64,000 nt of DNA from Deroplatys truncata (GCA_030765065.1 CM060986.1:77121573-77185572), one strand, 5' to 3'. Positions 22,600-35,170 are shown, counted from the stretch's first letter. Numbers and translations are program-made. Notes: generated by a model from the sequence alone, not told the origin.

Positions 22600-23345
22600 C
22601 TCATTCCTCCATTACTGCTTCCACCTAACAAACTATTTTAAGAAATTCTTCCTGACAAAAGAAGTTCCAGAATCGTGACGAATCAACATCATACTACTAC
22701 ATAAAAAGGTATATAAAGACGACGTGAGTAATTATCGCCAAATCAGCTTAATGTTAACGTTTTACAAGCTTTTTTTGACTGCAATAACAAGGTGAATAAA
22801 TCGACGCTTGAATGAGGATTACCCTGTAGAACAATTGGGATTCCGTGCTGGCTTCTCAAGTATAGAACATTTACAAATGATCATTTCCAAGTCATAGAAA
22901 AGCTCAGGAACTTAACCTGGAACCTTAATTGGCTTTCATGGATTTTGCAAAACCTTCAGCTTGAAGAGCATGTTTCAATCTTGATGGCCATGCAAAACCA
23001 GGGATTAAAAGAAAACTACATCACGATGCTCGACAAGTGATATTCACACATGAAAGCTAAGATTCAACTGGATAACGAAGGCAGCAATTTTCAACTGGAA
23101 AGAGAAGTCAGACAAGGAGACCCTTTACCTCCTAGTTTGCTTATTAGTCTGTTAGAAAATATCTTTTGTAAAATGAGAATGGAGTAGGGGAAACCAAATT
23201 GATAGGAAGAAACTCCGGGACTTAAGGCTTGCAGACATCATTCTGTTTGCAACATCCGCGGGATAATTGAGACGAGGCATAAAAGAAATATTCCAGCAGA
23301 GCAGGACTGGAAATGAACCACTTAAAACAAAACTAATGACAAATA
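22600..23345 (+). pseudogene. RTE-type reverse transcriptase fragment
   Basis: From 22,688 the plus strand reads IILLHKKVYKDDVSNYRQIS, then PVEQLGFRAGFSSIEHL, then EREVRQGDPLPPSLL, then LADIILFAT, and KTKLMTN near 23,330. These are the RT blocks of RTE/BovB-like non-LTR elements in order. Stops and frameshifts separate them. The catalytic FADD block reads LADI, so the second aspartate is lost. The endonuclease domain and the 3' end were not recognised. It is a dead 5'- and 3'-truncated copy. Confidence 0.8.
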
Positions 23346-23904
23346 GTACAACGAAGAACTACAATGCGTCAACATATATACACTATTTGTTAAATCATCT
23401 GTAATATTTATTTCAGTATACAACAACCAATAAGGAGTTAAGGGAAGAAGTAGTGGAAAAAGAAGCAAGCCTGGTATTTTGTTTGTCAGTTATCGCTTTT
23501 GTCGGAGGCACCCCTGTGACACATAATTAAAAAATACCTAAATCTTGTGAACGTTGCGCAATATTAAATTCCAAGTTAGACGTCCTTTTCACTTGTCAAA
23601 GGCTTCGTGTGCAGATTCTTGTCGGAGTACTATTGTCAAGAATACTTTCCTTCAAATATTTGTTGTTTAGCACTCCTCACAAAACCGTATTTTATACGAA
23701 ATATTTAGATTTATTTTTCTTACTATCCTATTATAACCCCCTATTTACGGAGAACAAATAATACGCCTTAATGTGCCTTATTTACCACGTATCACTTCAA
23801 TATTTCTGCCATTCAAATTTGAAAAGACTGTGTATCCTGACTCCAGAAAGTAATTTGCTTGCACTTCAGAATACGAAAGATTACTTTTCTAACCACTTCG
23901 TGTT
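23346..23904. other. No recognisable gene
   Basis: Nothing supported. Confidence 0.4.
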
Positions 23905-24292
23905 ACTCGTGATAAATCTTTTCAGAAGAAGTTTTATTGCACATTTCGTTATAGGGACGGTGGTATACAAAAAGCCAAATTGCTGGTCAGATTTTTAAAA
24001 GGGGGTTGCTATAGGCTGGTCCTGAAATTTCATATCCTTTCCATGACACCGCGAGGTACAACTTGACAGTACTTCAAAAGATTACAAAATATTATAAAAT
24101 TAAAACCAAGAATATCTTTCTGATACAACAAAAATGTTATTTGGAATAAATTGTCGGATTTAAAGAGCTCTATATAATTTTGTGCATTACATCTTTGCCT
24201 GTCTATTATGGTTTATTGGTTATACCAATTCCTTTCTGAAAAACTATTCCAAGGAAACTCCTAATATACATTTTATTTGTCATGTAAATATA
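23905..24292 (+). repeat. R850 family, first part of a split copy
   Basis: Family blocks here are TTGCACATTTCGTTATAGG, AATAAATTGTCGGATTTAAA and TTTATTTGTCATGTAAATA. The copy breaks at TA (24,291-24,292) and resumes at 25,323. Confidence 0.7.
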
Positions 24293-25322
24293 CAAAGTGA
24301 GCTAAAAGACTCCGAACCGCCTGCGCGGTGTTTTTACTGTCCCCATCCTCGGCGCTCGTTGCCGTCTGCCGCTATCAGAGAAAGGCGCTGATGAAACCAT
24401 ACAACACTTTTAAAACTACTTTTAAAGGCTTTACTTACCAACTTTACGACAGGAAGTCGTTACTTACCAACAACAACTGGCCACCGTTGTCCATACATTT
24501 TTATCGCCTCTTTAGGAAACTATCCATCATGAAATTTCTGGGGTGAATTTTCCAAACGATGACCAATGTCGTCTAATGTTTCTTCGGTAAGAACCGAATG
24601 CTGCCTTTTATATTTCTTAGCCTGAACACTTTCTGTAGCCTGAAATTTACTGTAAACTTCATGGATTGTGTACGACCTGGAAATCTTTCTGCAAATCGTA
24701 CTTTCACTTGGCGAGCTGACCGAGTTAACACATACGAATCATAAATAAATACACGCTGTGCAGCAGGAAACATATACTGAACCATAATATACTTTGTGAC
24801 TAAGTACAAGACAAAATAATAAATAACTCGTAATAACTGAACTACATCACATCACCGTCAACTCAAAACTGTATTTCACACTGCACAACAGCGTGACTTT
24901 GTTTATATCAGCAATGCGTTATCATGTTTTTAACATATTTCCACACGCCCAGTGGAAAAACACCGCGCAGCCGGTAATATTGTTCATAAAATACCCCTCC
25001 TGGGTACCTGAAAACACAAATTGTACAATACAAAACCACACACCCTGGAAGAATTAAAATAAAATATCCGCCAGGAAATTTCTCAACGTGAACTACGGCG
25101 AATGATGGATAGTTTCCTAAAGAGGTGCCAAATATGTATGGACAACGATCGTGGCCAGTTTCAGCATCTCCTTTCGTAAAGTAAAGCCTTTAAAAGTAAT
25201 TTTAAAAATGTTGTATGGTTTCATCCGCGCCTTTCTATGATAGTGGCAGACGGCAACGAGTACCGAGGACGCGGACAGGAAAAACACCGCGAAGGCGGTT
25301 CGGAGTCTTTTGGCTCACTCTG
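24293..25322 (-). mobile_element. IS630-like fold-back element, 1030 bp, nested in R850
   Basis: The inverted arms start CAAAGTGAGCTAAAAGACTC (left) and CAGAGTGAGCCAAAAGACTC (reverse complement of right) and stay recognisable for about 250 bp, with TA on both sides (24,291-24,292 and 25,323-25,324). The R850 sequence is continuous across the insertion. The minus strand encodes an N-terminal transposase piece joined directly to the C-terminal tail, and the opposite arm carries the same tail inverted. It is non-autonomous. Confidence 0.8.
24540..24809 (-). pseudogene. DUF4817-type transposase N-terminus, core deleted
   Basis: The minus-strand frame contains AQRVFIYDSYVLTRSARQVK and RFAERFPGR, the helix-turn-helix pattern of DUF4817-type IS630-like transposases. 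In a shifted frame it continues with LTEETLDDIGHRLENSPQKF and then reaches the left arm without any DDE core. The plus strand of the right arm at 25,103-25,180 reads FLKRCQICMDNDRGQFQHLL, the protein's C-terminal end. Family placement is from motif pattern only. Confidence 0.65.
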
Positions 25323-25578
25323 TATTAGGTACCTATATGGTATTTTAATAAAAATAGGTAGAGTAATTTTTGGGAAAATCAGAGGTATCGAAACATATTT
25401 AAGGTATACGCTAAATTGGGGTAAGTGATTTTTTTTAAAAAACTGTGTCGCAACCTAAATACCACGCGCGCTTCTAAAAGTGCTTTGTTTTAAATTCTGG
25501 GGCATCAAAACATGTATCTTTGGTGAAATCTGAAAATAAATTTTTGGGTGGAATGCAATAAATATACTTCATGGCAGA
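25323..25578 (+). repeat. R850 family, second part of a split copy
   Basis: Resumes with TATGGTATTTTAATAAAAAT after the nested element and reaches CATCAAAACATGTATC and TTTTTGGGTGGAATGCAATA. A stretch including the CA segment is partly deleted. Confidence 0.7.
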
Positions 25579-25934
25579 GCTCACAAAAACTCTGACAGCT
25601 AATTAATAGAGAGAAAATTGTGATTTTTAATATGTAGAAAGTACAAAGAAAAATACGTTTGTGTTCTGACATTTTCAAAATGTTTAGTTTTATTCGTTTT
25701 TATAATTGGCCGACATTGCACAAATTTTTCAAAGTTTTAGCTGTAAAATGGCTTTCATGTGCCGGAGAAAAGAATCGGCAAGTGAAATATCAACACTTTT
25801 AACGAAATTCCTATTAACCTCTCAGTTTTTACGACTTTGCAGTTTAACTCATATGTTTGAGACAAAATATTATATTACACATTTTCGCCACTAAATGCAT
25901 ATAAAATAATAATTTAAACATCACGCGTAACAAA
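25579..25934. other. No recognisable gene
   Basis: Nothing supported. Confidence 0.4.
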
Positions 25935-26756
25935 AACATGTATTACATTCACATAACTGTCTCTACCTAATATTGTTTATTTTTATATAGCTTCTACAAC
26001 TATTCTTACAAATATAACATTTTTGTATTTCCTTCAAGTTATCCAGGTTAACGTTTGCAAAATTAGTTTACTTACACATTTCGTTGTAGGCACAAAAGGA
26101 ATGCAGGAAACCGAAGCGATAGTCAAATGTTTAAATGCAAGACGCTCTTTGTGTAAGATTGCGAGAAACAGTTGAATGGAGACAGCACTTTAAAAAATGA
26201 TAAGGTATTGAAACATTCAAGCCAACAACGGCGAATATATCCGGAACAGCTAATTACACAGTAGAGGTTATTTTAAGTAAATTGCGTGTTTTAAAGAGAT
26301 CTACATTTCTTTTGTTTTTTATGGTTTTCGGTTATTTAAAATTATACAATATTTCTTTCGAATGAGGGTCTTCCCAATAATTTTAAGATATATATTTAAT
26401 GTAATATCTTTAATTTGTGGTGTTTTAATTACAAATCATTACAGTCGTTTTTGAGAAAATAAAACATTTCTAAAATGTTCTGTGTAAAGGCTAATTTCTA
26501 TGCCAAAGAGAATTTTCTTTAAAATGTTTGTGTCCCTTCTATGGAAGATACTTAACATAAATACCAAGTTTGGTATTTGTCTCACGTTTAGTTTTTCGAC
26601 ATATGCTACTCGCAAACACATTCACATACACATAAACGCGCGCGCATCTTTTTCTAAAATTGCTTTTTTGGACTCGAGGGGCCTCAAAACGTTTTTCCGT
26701 TGAAATATCGATAGCGATTTTTTTCTCTACCTTTTAGGTATGTGGCAGAGAAATTA
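25935..26756 (+). repeat. R850 family, full-length diverged copy
   Basis: Starts TGTATTACATTCACATAACT and ends near TTTAGGTATGTGGCAGAGAA. The fixed-position CA tract is replaced by a mixed CA/CG run (ACACATAAACGCGCGCGC, 26,626-26,645). Confidence 0.8.
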
Positions 26757-27660
26757 AACATTGGTAAATCGTTGTAATTAAAAGAGTATAAAACTAAAAC
26801 TTGAAAACTGCCAGAAATAAACTATTAATATCATTTGTTCTTTCTGCACATTAAAAATAAGAACTTTCCTTCACTTCATTTTGCAGCTAGAATTTTTTAA
26901 GTTGGAGACGAACACTTTCCATAACCAGTGTGTTAGATACCAACATTTCATTACGCACCTACATTATACAATCTTTCAGCTTAGCCTGTAATATACTGTG
27001 ACTCAGCGGCTATTACCCAAGCCTATCGGGAGGTTGTGCCGGGCAGTTGGAGAGACAAATAGAGATAAACAGACGCGGTAGTGCTCTCGACCAGCTAAAC
27101 ACCTTAAGCGCTATATGCAGGCAATCAGAATCTTCTGGAAGTTTCTCTTCTTTCCGCTTCCAGAACACGTGGAAAATTCCAGCGTGTTCGCTAATAGGTG
27201 TGTTTCTGGTGGACATAAAGTGGGCGTCATATTCAGGGCGTTCTCCAAGTGAGTTGCCACGAATGTTGTGATGTACAGTAGGTGTTCCTACTTCGAGCGA
27301 TTAAGAGGGGTCTTGTATTCGACTCCCCGGGGGTGAACCATCCAAAAGGAGGCTGCTTTGTGTGTATTTCACCACACCGCTACGTAAGTCTTGTAATAAA
27401 GAAGGAAGTCAAGTGACACTGCGAACTAAGTGAAGTGGCAAGGAAAATTTGAACTAGATTACATTAGAGAAGTGAGAGAGAAAACTGGAAAAAATTTACA
27501 ATACATACATATCGGTTATTCATCCGATATTGAAAAACTACATAATTTTTAATTATGGTATTGTTGTATAACGCTAGCATGAGACTTCAGATTACAACTG
27601 TGTGTTCCAGGGATGCTACTATGAATCCACTGAAATCTGAAGATTTGAAAGTGCACATTT
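26757..27660. other. No recognisable gene
   Basis: Nothing supported. The opposing open frames at 27,013-27,271 have no motif. Confidence 0.4.
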
Positions 27661-28450
27661 TTACTTTCCCTGCTACATATAGTAAGTAGGGGAATGATTG
27701 TATTTCACGCAAAGTCTCGATGCCGAGTTTTCACTGGAAATGCATGCTTTGAGGCCTCCTGAATCTAAAAGAAATAATTTTTAGTAAACGGTACGTATGT
27801 GTGTGTCTGTAAACAGCATAATTAAAAACGAAAAGTCGGCTAAATACCAAACTTGGTATTTAAGTTCAATGGCTTCCAAAGATGCATTACGAAGACTTTA
27901 AAGAAATTCCCAAACCTCACTACCCTTTACATGTAACATTTTTCGAAATTTTCTATTTTCCCAAATGGCTCTAGCGATTTTGATTAAAGTATCGTGTATT
28001 CTAGATATTTACATAATAAGTAAAGTGTATATGTTGAATATTCTAGGAACAGCCTATGAAGTCCGCTTCATTCAGAAGGGATTTGATAGACGAAAACGCA
28101 CTACACAAAAATTATAGGTCTCTTTAAAACACACAATTTATTCCGAATAATATTTTTGTGGCATAAGCCATTTCCGAGATATTCGTCATTAATGGCTCAA
28201 ATTGTTTAATATTTTTGTCATTCTTTTGAAGTCCTGTCGACATTCAGTTGTACCTTGTGACTACATGGAAAAAGGAATATGAGATTGGCATATAGCGTCC
28301 AGTTCTGAGACATTTGGCTGTCGCTATTCCCATTGCATTTTTCAGGGAATGTGTAATGCAGATATTTCTGCAACGGTTTATCTCGATTAAAATGAATTAG
28401 ACAAAAAATAAGCTTTCGTAAGGTAAGTTTTTATACCAAGCAATTAATAA
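27661..28450 (-). repeat. R850 family, near full-length copy
   Basis: Starts TTACTTTCCCTGCTACATAT and carries the GT tract at 27,797-27,811, the AACGAAAAGTCGGCTAAATA block and the TTTAAAACACACAATTTATT block. The final AACACATC end is missing. Confidence 0.8.
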
Positions 28451-28728
28451 ATGATACAGGTGAGCCATATTGGGCTCTTCTCCTAAACTATCATCGTCTC
28501 TACAAGAGGGAGGCGATAAAAGTCATACATTGCCATCAGGCTCGATATCAATAGCCATTCACCTTAGCATTGGATATTCAACCCGCGGAGACTGCCGGCT
28601 TAGCCGTCTACAAACAGTCTGCTTTTTCATCTATAGAGGTCGGCATGGTAGCTCGCCAGAGGGCGCTGGTGACAGGGACGTGTAGTCGCGTGGGCCATTC
28701 CGCAGGTAGTAGCGGGCAGCTTTTTTAC

Positions 28729-29450
28729 TTTCTCTACTACGTATAGTAGGTAGAAGTATTGCATTCCACCCAAAAATTCGGTACCGAGATTTCACCGGAA
28801 GTACATGTTTTGAGGCCTCCCGAATCCAAAAAAAAAGTATTTTTGGAAACATGGTTTTAGAGAAAATCCCCACCCCAGATTACCCTTTACATGGAACATT
28901 TTTCGAACATTTTAATTTTCTCAAAAAATGGCTCTAACGATTTTGATTAAAATACCATATATTTAAAATACTTTCATGATAAATAAAATGTATATCTTGA
29001 ATTTTCTGGGAATGTCTCCAAAAGTATTCTTCGTTGTGAACGAGTTTTGCATAACTGTAAACCATAAGAGATAGACAAAGTTTTACTGCACAGAAAATGT
29101 ATATCGCGTTACAATACACAATTTATGTCATATACATTTTTTTATTTTGAGTGAACCATTTTCGAGATATTGCTTGTTATTCCCTTGAATTTTCCAACAC
29201 TTCTACTGTTTCTCAAATGGGAATTCGTTATTCATTTTTTTTGTCCTGGTAATGCAATGAGAATGGAATACTCCATATAGCAACCAGCTCTTAAAGTATT
29301 TGACAATCGCTTAAAGCCTAGCAATTCCCCTTGCATCTACAAGAAAATTAGCAATAAGATTAACATCTCGATATCTCGATTAACATGAAGCATATGGAGA
29401 ATAATAGTTTGTACAAGAGTAGAGAAAGTCATGTGAGTGTAACACATCAA
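28729..29450 (-). repeat. R850 family, internally deleted copy
   Basis: Starts TTACTTTCTCTACTACGTAT and ends AGAGAAAGTCATGTGAGTGT plus AACACATCA. The segment containing the GT microsatellite and the AAGTCGGATAAACACC block is missing after 28,855. Confidence 0.85.
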
Positions 29451-29452
29451 CA

Positions 29453-29461
29453 TTTTTTTTT
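29453..29461 (-). other. Putative poly(A) relic of the MED7 retrocopy
   Basis: A run of nine T, read as A on the minus strand, lies exactly between the end of an R850 copy and the MED7-like sequence, where the poly(A) tail of a minus-strand retrocopy would be expected. Confidence 0.45.
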
Positions 29462-29512
29462 CTTGCATTTAGGTTTACTGACATATCACAAGTATTAACA
29501 TCACTGACATAT

Positions 29513-30163
29513 TTAAATTACAATGCATCCACAATATCGCATATGTCTGTCTAATGGGCTGCAAGATTCATTACCAGATGCACACTGATTGGATGTGTCC
29601 ATGCTATCAAACAATTCTGTGGAAACAAGAAGCTTAGAGTCAGTTTCTGTTGGATCAGCAAACATCTGAAGAGCCTGTTGTAGGATCTCCATCACTCTGT
29701 CCAGCGCTTTGCTGTTTCTGTTCTCTACCTCCGTTGCAACTCCATCATCACTCTAAGGGTTTCACGTGCCTGATGTGGTCTGAACTCATTAAGTAGATGA
29801 TGAATGCGGATAAAGAGAAGGTTAAAATCTTCAACTTTCTCAGCTCGGCGTGGTGAATCAGGACACTCAACCAGTAGATCCAGTAAGTCAAGGAAATTAA
29901 CAAGCAAAGAATGGTTTACTTTCGTTGTTCACGATGACGGTCAAAACATTGTGGATGCAAGCGCTTTAATCCCTGACTTTCCAGAGGTCGGATAATGGTG
30001 TCATCACATTAAATGGATTTCCAAACATAGAATATGTGTCATGTGGCACAGGTGGAGGTCAAGGGACTCGGCCTCGCCTAATATTTTCGTCTGTGTACAT
30101 ATTTATATATTGCGTTAGAGGCAATGGATGTGAGCTAACTTGTGCTGTATCAGAAGAAGCCAT
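29513..30163 (-). pseudogene. Mediator subunit 7 (MED7) processed pseudogene
   Basis: The minus strand from an ATG at 30,163 reads [17 protein letters not shown], then [17 protein letters not shown], then [45 protein letters not shown], and SCSPLDR near the end. MED7 is a small subunit of the Mediator middle module, which links activators to RNA polymerase II. All blocks occur in order with no intron, but internal stops and frameshifts (near 30,060, 29,970, 29,905 and 29,720) break the frame. Together with the adjacent T-run this indicates a dead retrocopy. The parent gene is not in the window. Confidence 0.88.
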
Positions 30164-30259
30164 ATTTTATTTTCACTGCGTAATTCTGTATTCTTCTTCC
30201 CAATCTGAATAATCCAAAATAACGAAACCACAAAACAATACGATAATACTTCAACTGTT

Positions 30260-30925
30260 TTAATGTGCAATTGACATTAACTTTGTTTACAGTTTATATT
30301 AACGTTTGAACCGGATCGGAAACTGGAGGAACGCTTTGGACATGAAGAGGAATTGGTCGGGGGTTGATTATTGCCGGAGAAGCCAGCGTAGCTCGGTGGT
30401 CCGGAAAGCGGCGTCGTCCACTCGCAATTTCGGCTTAGTACAAAATTCTATTCATACATTTTGTGAGTAACATTCCAAATTTAACGGACCAATTCGTGTG
30501 GCATGCCTTTATAATAGGGGAAGTTTAGAGAAAGTTAGTAATACAGCTATTTGTTAATTCTAATCGACGAAAAGCATTGTATTTGTGCAAGAAGAAGAAA
30601 CGAGAACAGACTTTATTCAATTTACTGCCTGTTATCTTCTTTGTGAAACTCGGTGTGAAGATTTCAGAATACATTATAATAATATAATTTAATAATTGTT
30701 CAGCTGCAAAAGAATTTGGTTTTTATTACTGTATAAATGTTGAACCTATCTTTTTGATAATTCGCTGCTAAAGTGTGTGTTTGTAAGTAAATGTTATAAA
30801 GAGCCCAGCACGCTAATTCCATCTTAAAAGGCACATTCATTTTAGAGTTCAGCAAATGATCCAAAGCATTCCACTGAGTGCACAGATGGAGAAGGTTATC
30901 TCAATGTAACACATCATGTTTTACA
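30260..30925. other. No recognisable gene
   Basis: The first part may be 5' untranslated sequence of the MED7 retrocopy. Otherwise nothing is supported. Confidence 0.35.
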
Positions 30926-31676
30926 GAGATTTCACCGGAAATACATGCTTTGAGGTCCCTGGATACAAAAAGGTATTTTTAGAAAAAAGGTCAGTGTGGG
31001 TCTGTCTGTGTGAGTGTGTTTGTGAAGAGCATGACTTAAAAACTAAAAGTCGTATAAACCAAACTTTGTATTTAAGTACCTTCTGAAGATCCAATATGAA
31101 GATTTTCAAGAAAATCCTCTTGCTCAAAACTATCTATTACGTGGAAAAGTTTTAGAAATTTTTTATTTTCTAAAAAATGGTTCTAACGATTTTGATTAAA
31201 AAACCACATATTAAAGATATTTGCATGACAAATACAAAAATTATCTTAAATGTTCTGGGAATAGCCTTAGAAGTCCTTTTCATTAGAAAGGAATTTTGCA
31301 TAATCTTATATAACTGATAAACGTTAGGTGATAGAGGAAAACCTACCACTTAACAAATATAAATCTCTCTAAAACACAATTTTCAAATAAATTGTTTGTG
31401 ATATCAGTCATTTCCGAGATATACTGCAGCCATTCTTTTAAAGTCCTGACAACCTTCAGTGGTTTCTCGCAATTCCATTGAAACAGCATGAGATTTTAAG
31501 GCCAGCACATAGCGTCCAGTTAAACATTTGTATCTATAACGAAATGTATAATTTCTACAAAAGTTTATTTGGATTAAAATGTATTGAATTTAAAAATAAT
31601 CTTAAGTAAGACTAGCTTTTATACCCAAAAATAAACGATAGAGGGTAGAGAAAGTCATGTGAATGTATCACATATT
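30926..31676 (-). repeat. R850 family copy lacking the palindromic end
   Basis: Begins at CAGAGATTTCACCGGAAATA rather than at the TACGTA end, and ends CATGTGAATGTATCACAT. It is followed directly by another copy in the same orientation. Confidence 0.8.
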
Positions 31677-32514
31677 CTTACTTTCTCTACTACGTATAGT
31701 AAGTAGGGGAAGTATTGTATTCCACCCAAAAATTTGATACCGAGATTTCACGGGAAATTTATATTTTGAGGCCCCCTGAATCCAAAAAAGGATTTTTGGG
31801 AACATGTCCGTGTGTATGTCTCTGTGTCTGCCTGTGTGCCTGTGAACAGCATAACTCAGAAACGAACAGTCGGATAAACACCAAACTTGGTATTTAGGTT
31901 CAGTATCTTCCAGAGATGCTACACGAAGGTTTTAAATAAAATCCCCACCCCAGATTACCCTTTACATGGAACATTTTTGGAAAATTTTAATTTTTTCAAA
32001 AATGGCTCCTACGATTTTGATTAAAATATCATATGTTTTAAGATATTTTCATGACAAATGAAATTTATATCTCGAATTTTTTGGGAATGTATCCAAAAGT
32101 ATTCTCCATTGTGAACGACTTTTGCGTAACTGGTAAACCATAAGAAATAGACAAAATTTTACTCCACAAAAATATAGATCGCGTTAAAATACACAATTTA
32201 TGCCATATACATTTTAGAGATATTGCTTGTTAATCCCTTAAATTTTCCAATACTTATACTTTTTCTCAAATGGAAATTTGTTATTCATTTTTTTTGTCCT
32301 GGTAATGCATAGAGAATGGAATACTCCACATAGCAACCAGCTCTTAAAATGCTTTGCTATCGCTTAAAACCTACCATATTCCCCTTGCATCTACAAGAAA
32401 ATTATCAATAAGATTAACATCTCTATACCTGATTAACATGATGCATGTGGAGAATAAGCGTTTGTAAAAATAGTTTGTACAAGAGTAGAGAAAGTCGTGT
32501 GAGTGTGTAGCATT
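31677..32514 (-). repeat. R850 family, full-length copy
   Basis: Starts TTACTTTCTCTACTACGTAT and ends AGAGAAAGTCGTGTGAGTGT. The GT-rich segment is at 31,808-31,850. It belongs to the subfamily with GATCGCGTTAAAATACACAA, as do the copies at 6.5 and 28.7 kb. Confidence 0.88.
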
Positions 32515-33247
32515 AGATTTTTATAATTAGATTTCCACATATTTTGTAACAAGTTTACAATTTTGAGATTACACATTAACGAATATCATTAAAGTTATTC
32601 AGTAAGCTGTTCTATAATCATGACCGCAATTTATTTGCATAAGTTCCACACAATAGGAGATACGCACTTGCTGAAAATCTAAATTGTGTTACATTTATTA
32701 CAACTAGCAGCTAAATAGGCTCTAATTAGAGGTTAGGCAAATAAGGCCATGGGAAACACAAAGGTAGTAAATTTCATGCGCAATACTCGGAAACAAAGGC
32801 TTTAGCTTCCCAATGCTCAGAATGCAACAGTGAATCTTTTGTTCATTTCCCTCTCTTTAGTGTAATTGAAATGAATAGATATTTTACTATAGGGACATTG
32901 TTTTCGCAATAATCCAAACATCATATGTCACAAGGCGCAACAAATGCAAATGCGACAGTTTATGCTTTCCACGGGCAAAATAATTACCACAGTGGATATC
33001 AAACAGTGAAGGCTTCACTGTACATGACCACTAATCCATACTGTAGCATATTAACGAAGATAAAAGCAAAAATCACAATGCACCTGAAAGTACAATCCTT
33101 AAAAGTATATTTTCATAAACATTTCACTAAAACTTAGATTTATAAGCACAATTCTTTGGGTGAAACTATTTAGAGTGTAACAACGCATGATTTTTCTATA
33201 CACATAATTTATTTTAATTGTCCATTTATCATTCGTAAAAGAAATAT
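32515..33247. other. No recognisable gene
   Basis: Nothing supported. The 70-codon frame at 32,925-33,137 has no motif. Confidence 0.4.
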
Positions 33248-33964
33248 CTGATGTGTTACATTCATATGACCTTCTCTACTCTCTGTCTTTGTTATTGGGT
33301 ATACAAAGTATTCCTACTCAAGCTTATTTTCTACCTACTTCATTTTAATCCAAATAAGCCTTTGTAGGAATACTTACATAACAAATTTCGTTATAAATAC
33401 AAAGAGAAGAGCGATAGTCAAATTTGTAAGAACTGGACGCTATACCCTGGCCTTTAAATTGCATACAGTTCCCATGCAATCGCCAGAAACAACAGAATGT
33501 TGAAAGAACTTTCAAGAGAATAACCAAGAAATGAGCAATTAGAACTTTTAATAACGGATTTCTCAGAAACGGCTTATGCCACAAAAATTATTTGAAATAA
33601 ATTGTGTACTTTAAAGAGATATACGTTTCTTGTATAGTACGTTTTCTTCTATTGGTTAACGTGTACTAGTTATACAAGATTATGCAAAACTCCTTCCAAA
33701 TGAAGAGTTCAAAGGTTGTTCCAGAAAATTCCAGATATAAATATTGTTTATCGTTACATATAATTAATATATGACATTTTAATCAAAATTGTTAAAGTCA
33801 ATGTTTTAGAAAATCAAAATTTTCGAAAAATGTTTCATGTAAAGGGTAGTTGAGTTGGGGGATTTTCTTGAAAATCTTCATTTCGCATCTTTGGAAGGTA
33901 TTGCATCTAAATAACAAGTTTGGCAGTTACTCAGCTTTTCGTTTTTGAGTTATGCTGTTCACAG

Positions 33965-34012
<48 letters not shown>

Positions 34013-34140
34013 GGACCTTTTTATAAAAACTTTTTTTACTCAAGGGGTCTCAAAATACACATTTTCGGTGAAATCGAATCGAATTTTCGGGTGGAGTACA
34101 ATACTTTCCCTACTTACTATACACAATAGAGAAAGTAAAA
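33248..34140 (+). repeat. R850 family, full-length copy with long CA tract
   Basis: Starts GATGTGTTACATTCATATGA and ends ACTATACACAATAGAGAAAG. The fixed-position microsatellite has expanded to about 22 CA units (33,965-34,008), the longest in the window. Confidence 0.88.
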
Positions 34141-34356
34141 ACGCTTATATTCTAACTCCCTCACGATAATCATAACTATACGTAGGTAGGGATGAGCATG
34201 CAGTTGACTAAATAGTAGTCAACTATTTAAAATCGTGCTAAGCTTGATATTGCATATTCCTTTCGTGAGTTCATGGGAAACAAAAGAGCTGTCACTTGAC
34301 ATTTCAAAGTGAACTGCAAAAAACATTACAACATTGAAGTCATCTCCAGTAAAAAT

Positions 34357-34600
34357 TGTTACATATTGGGGTGAAGGCCGAAAAGGTTACCAGAAAAATG
34401 ATTAATTTAGGTCACCCCAACACGCACATGGGGGCACCACTCGCTGGCAGCAAAAATTCCGGGACCTTGGTGTGTAAATTTAAGAGGAAGGCGTAGATTA
34501 CACAACACACATTACCGGGATTTATTCACAAAAAGGGATATGCCACAGACCGTAGACCGGCCACATACGGCTGGTTCCAACGACCACTTACTACTTAGTT
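34357..34600 (+). repeat. LTR-like sequence related to the 11.9-kb solo LTR
   Basis: Begins TGTTACATATTGGGGTGAAG and shares AGGTCACCCCAACACGCACA with the reverse complement of the solo LTR at 11,879-12,424. Similarity then fades, apart from GGGATTTATT near 34,518. The right end is unclear, and it is embedded among R850 fragments. Confidence 0.5.
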
Positions 34601-34605
34601 ACTTA

Positions 34606-34925
34606 ACATGAAGTATATGGATAATAAGTGTTTGTAAAAGATATTTTATACAAGAGTAGTGAAAGCACATAAAATGTTTTTCCCATGTCATGCAAAAAGA
34701 ACGGACTTTAAAAACTTACTGCGACCGTTTTTAAAAGATTTGGCTATGGCTTAAGTCTATTGTATTCCCCTTCTCCGCGTATAGCTACAAGGCATTATGT
34801 AGCAAAACAATTTCTACAAACGTTTAAGTACATGAACATAAAATAGACAGAAGAATAAGCTTCTGTAAGAATACTTTTATTGTAGAATAGATAGTGAAAG
34901 GCAGGTGAATGTACACATAAGAATT
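34606..34925 (-). repeat. R850 fragments
   Basis: Two overlapping terminal fragments: TTAACATGAAGTATATGGAT...GAGTAGTGAAAG (34,606-34,665), then GTATTCCCCTTCTCC to AATGTACACATAAG (34,690-34,925). Confidence 0.65.
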
Positions 34926-34969
34926 GTTTTTAGAATGGAAGGCGTAGCTGCTCAGGGAATTTTCTGCAA

Positions 34970-35170
34970 AGTGACTAAATCGTAACTTGTAAAAATACTC
35001 TCTTTAATGATTTTGATTAAAACACGAAGCTTTTGATATAGTATTAAATTCCATTTTTTAAGCGTGGGGTTTTTTGTAACTGGGAAACTATAATGTATAT
35101 ACCAAAATGGCCAGAAAGGGATTTGGTTGTTAAGTGTGCAATTAATTGTCATATAACATTTGGCAGGAGG
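34970..35170 (-). repeat. R850 fragment, strongly diverged
   Basis: Recognised only by TTAATGATTTTGATTAAAAC and an AACTGGGAAACTATAA block in family order. Confidence 0.45.
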
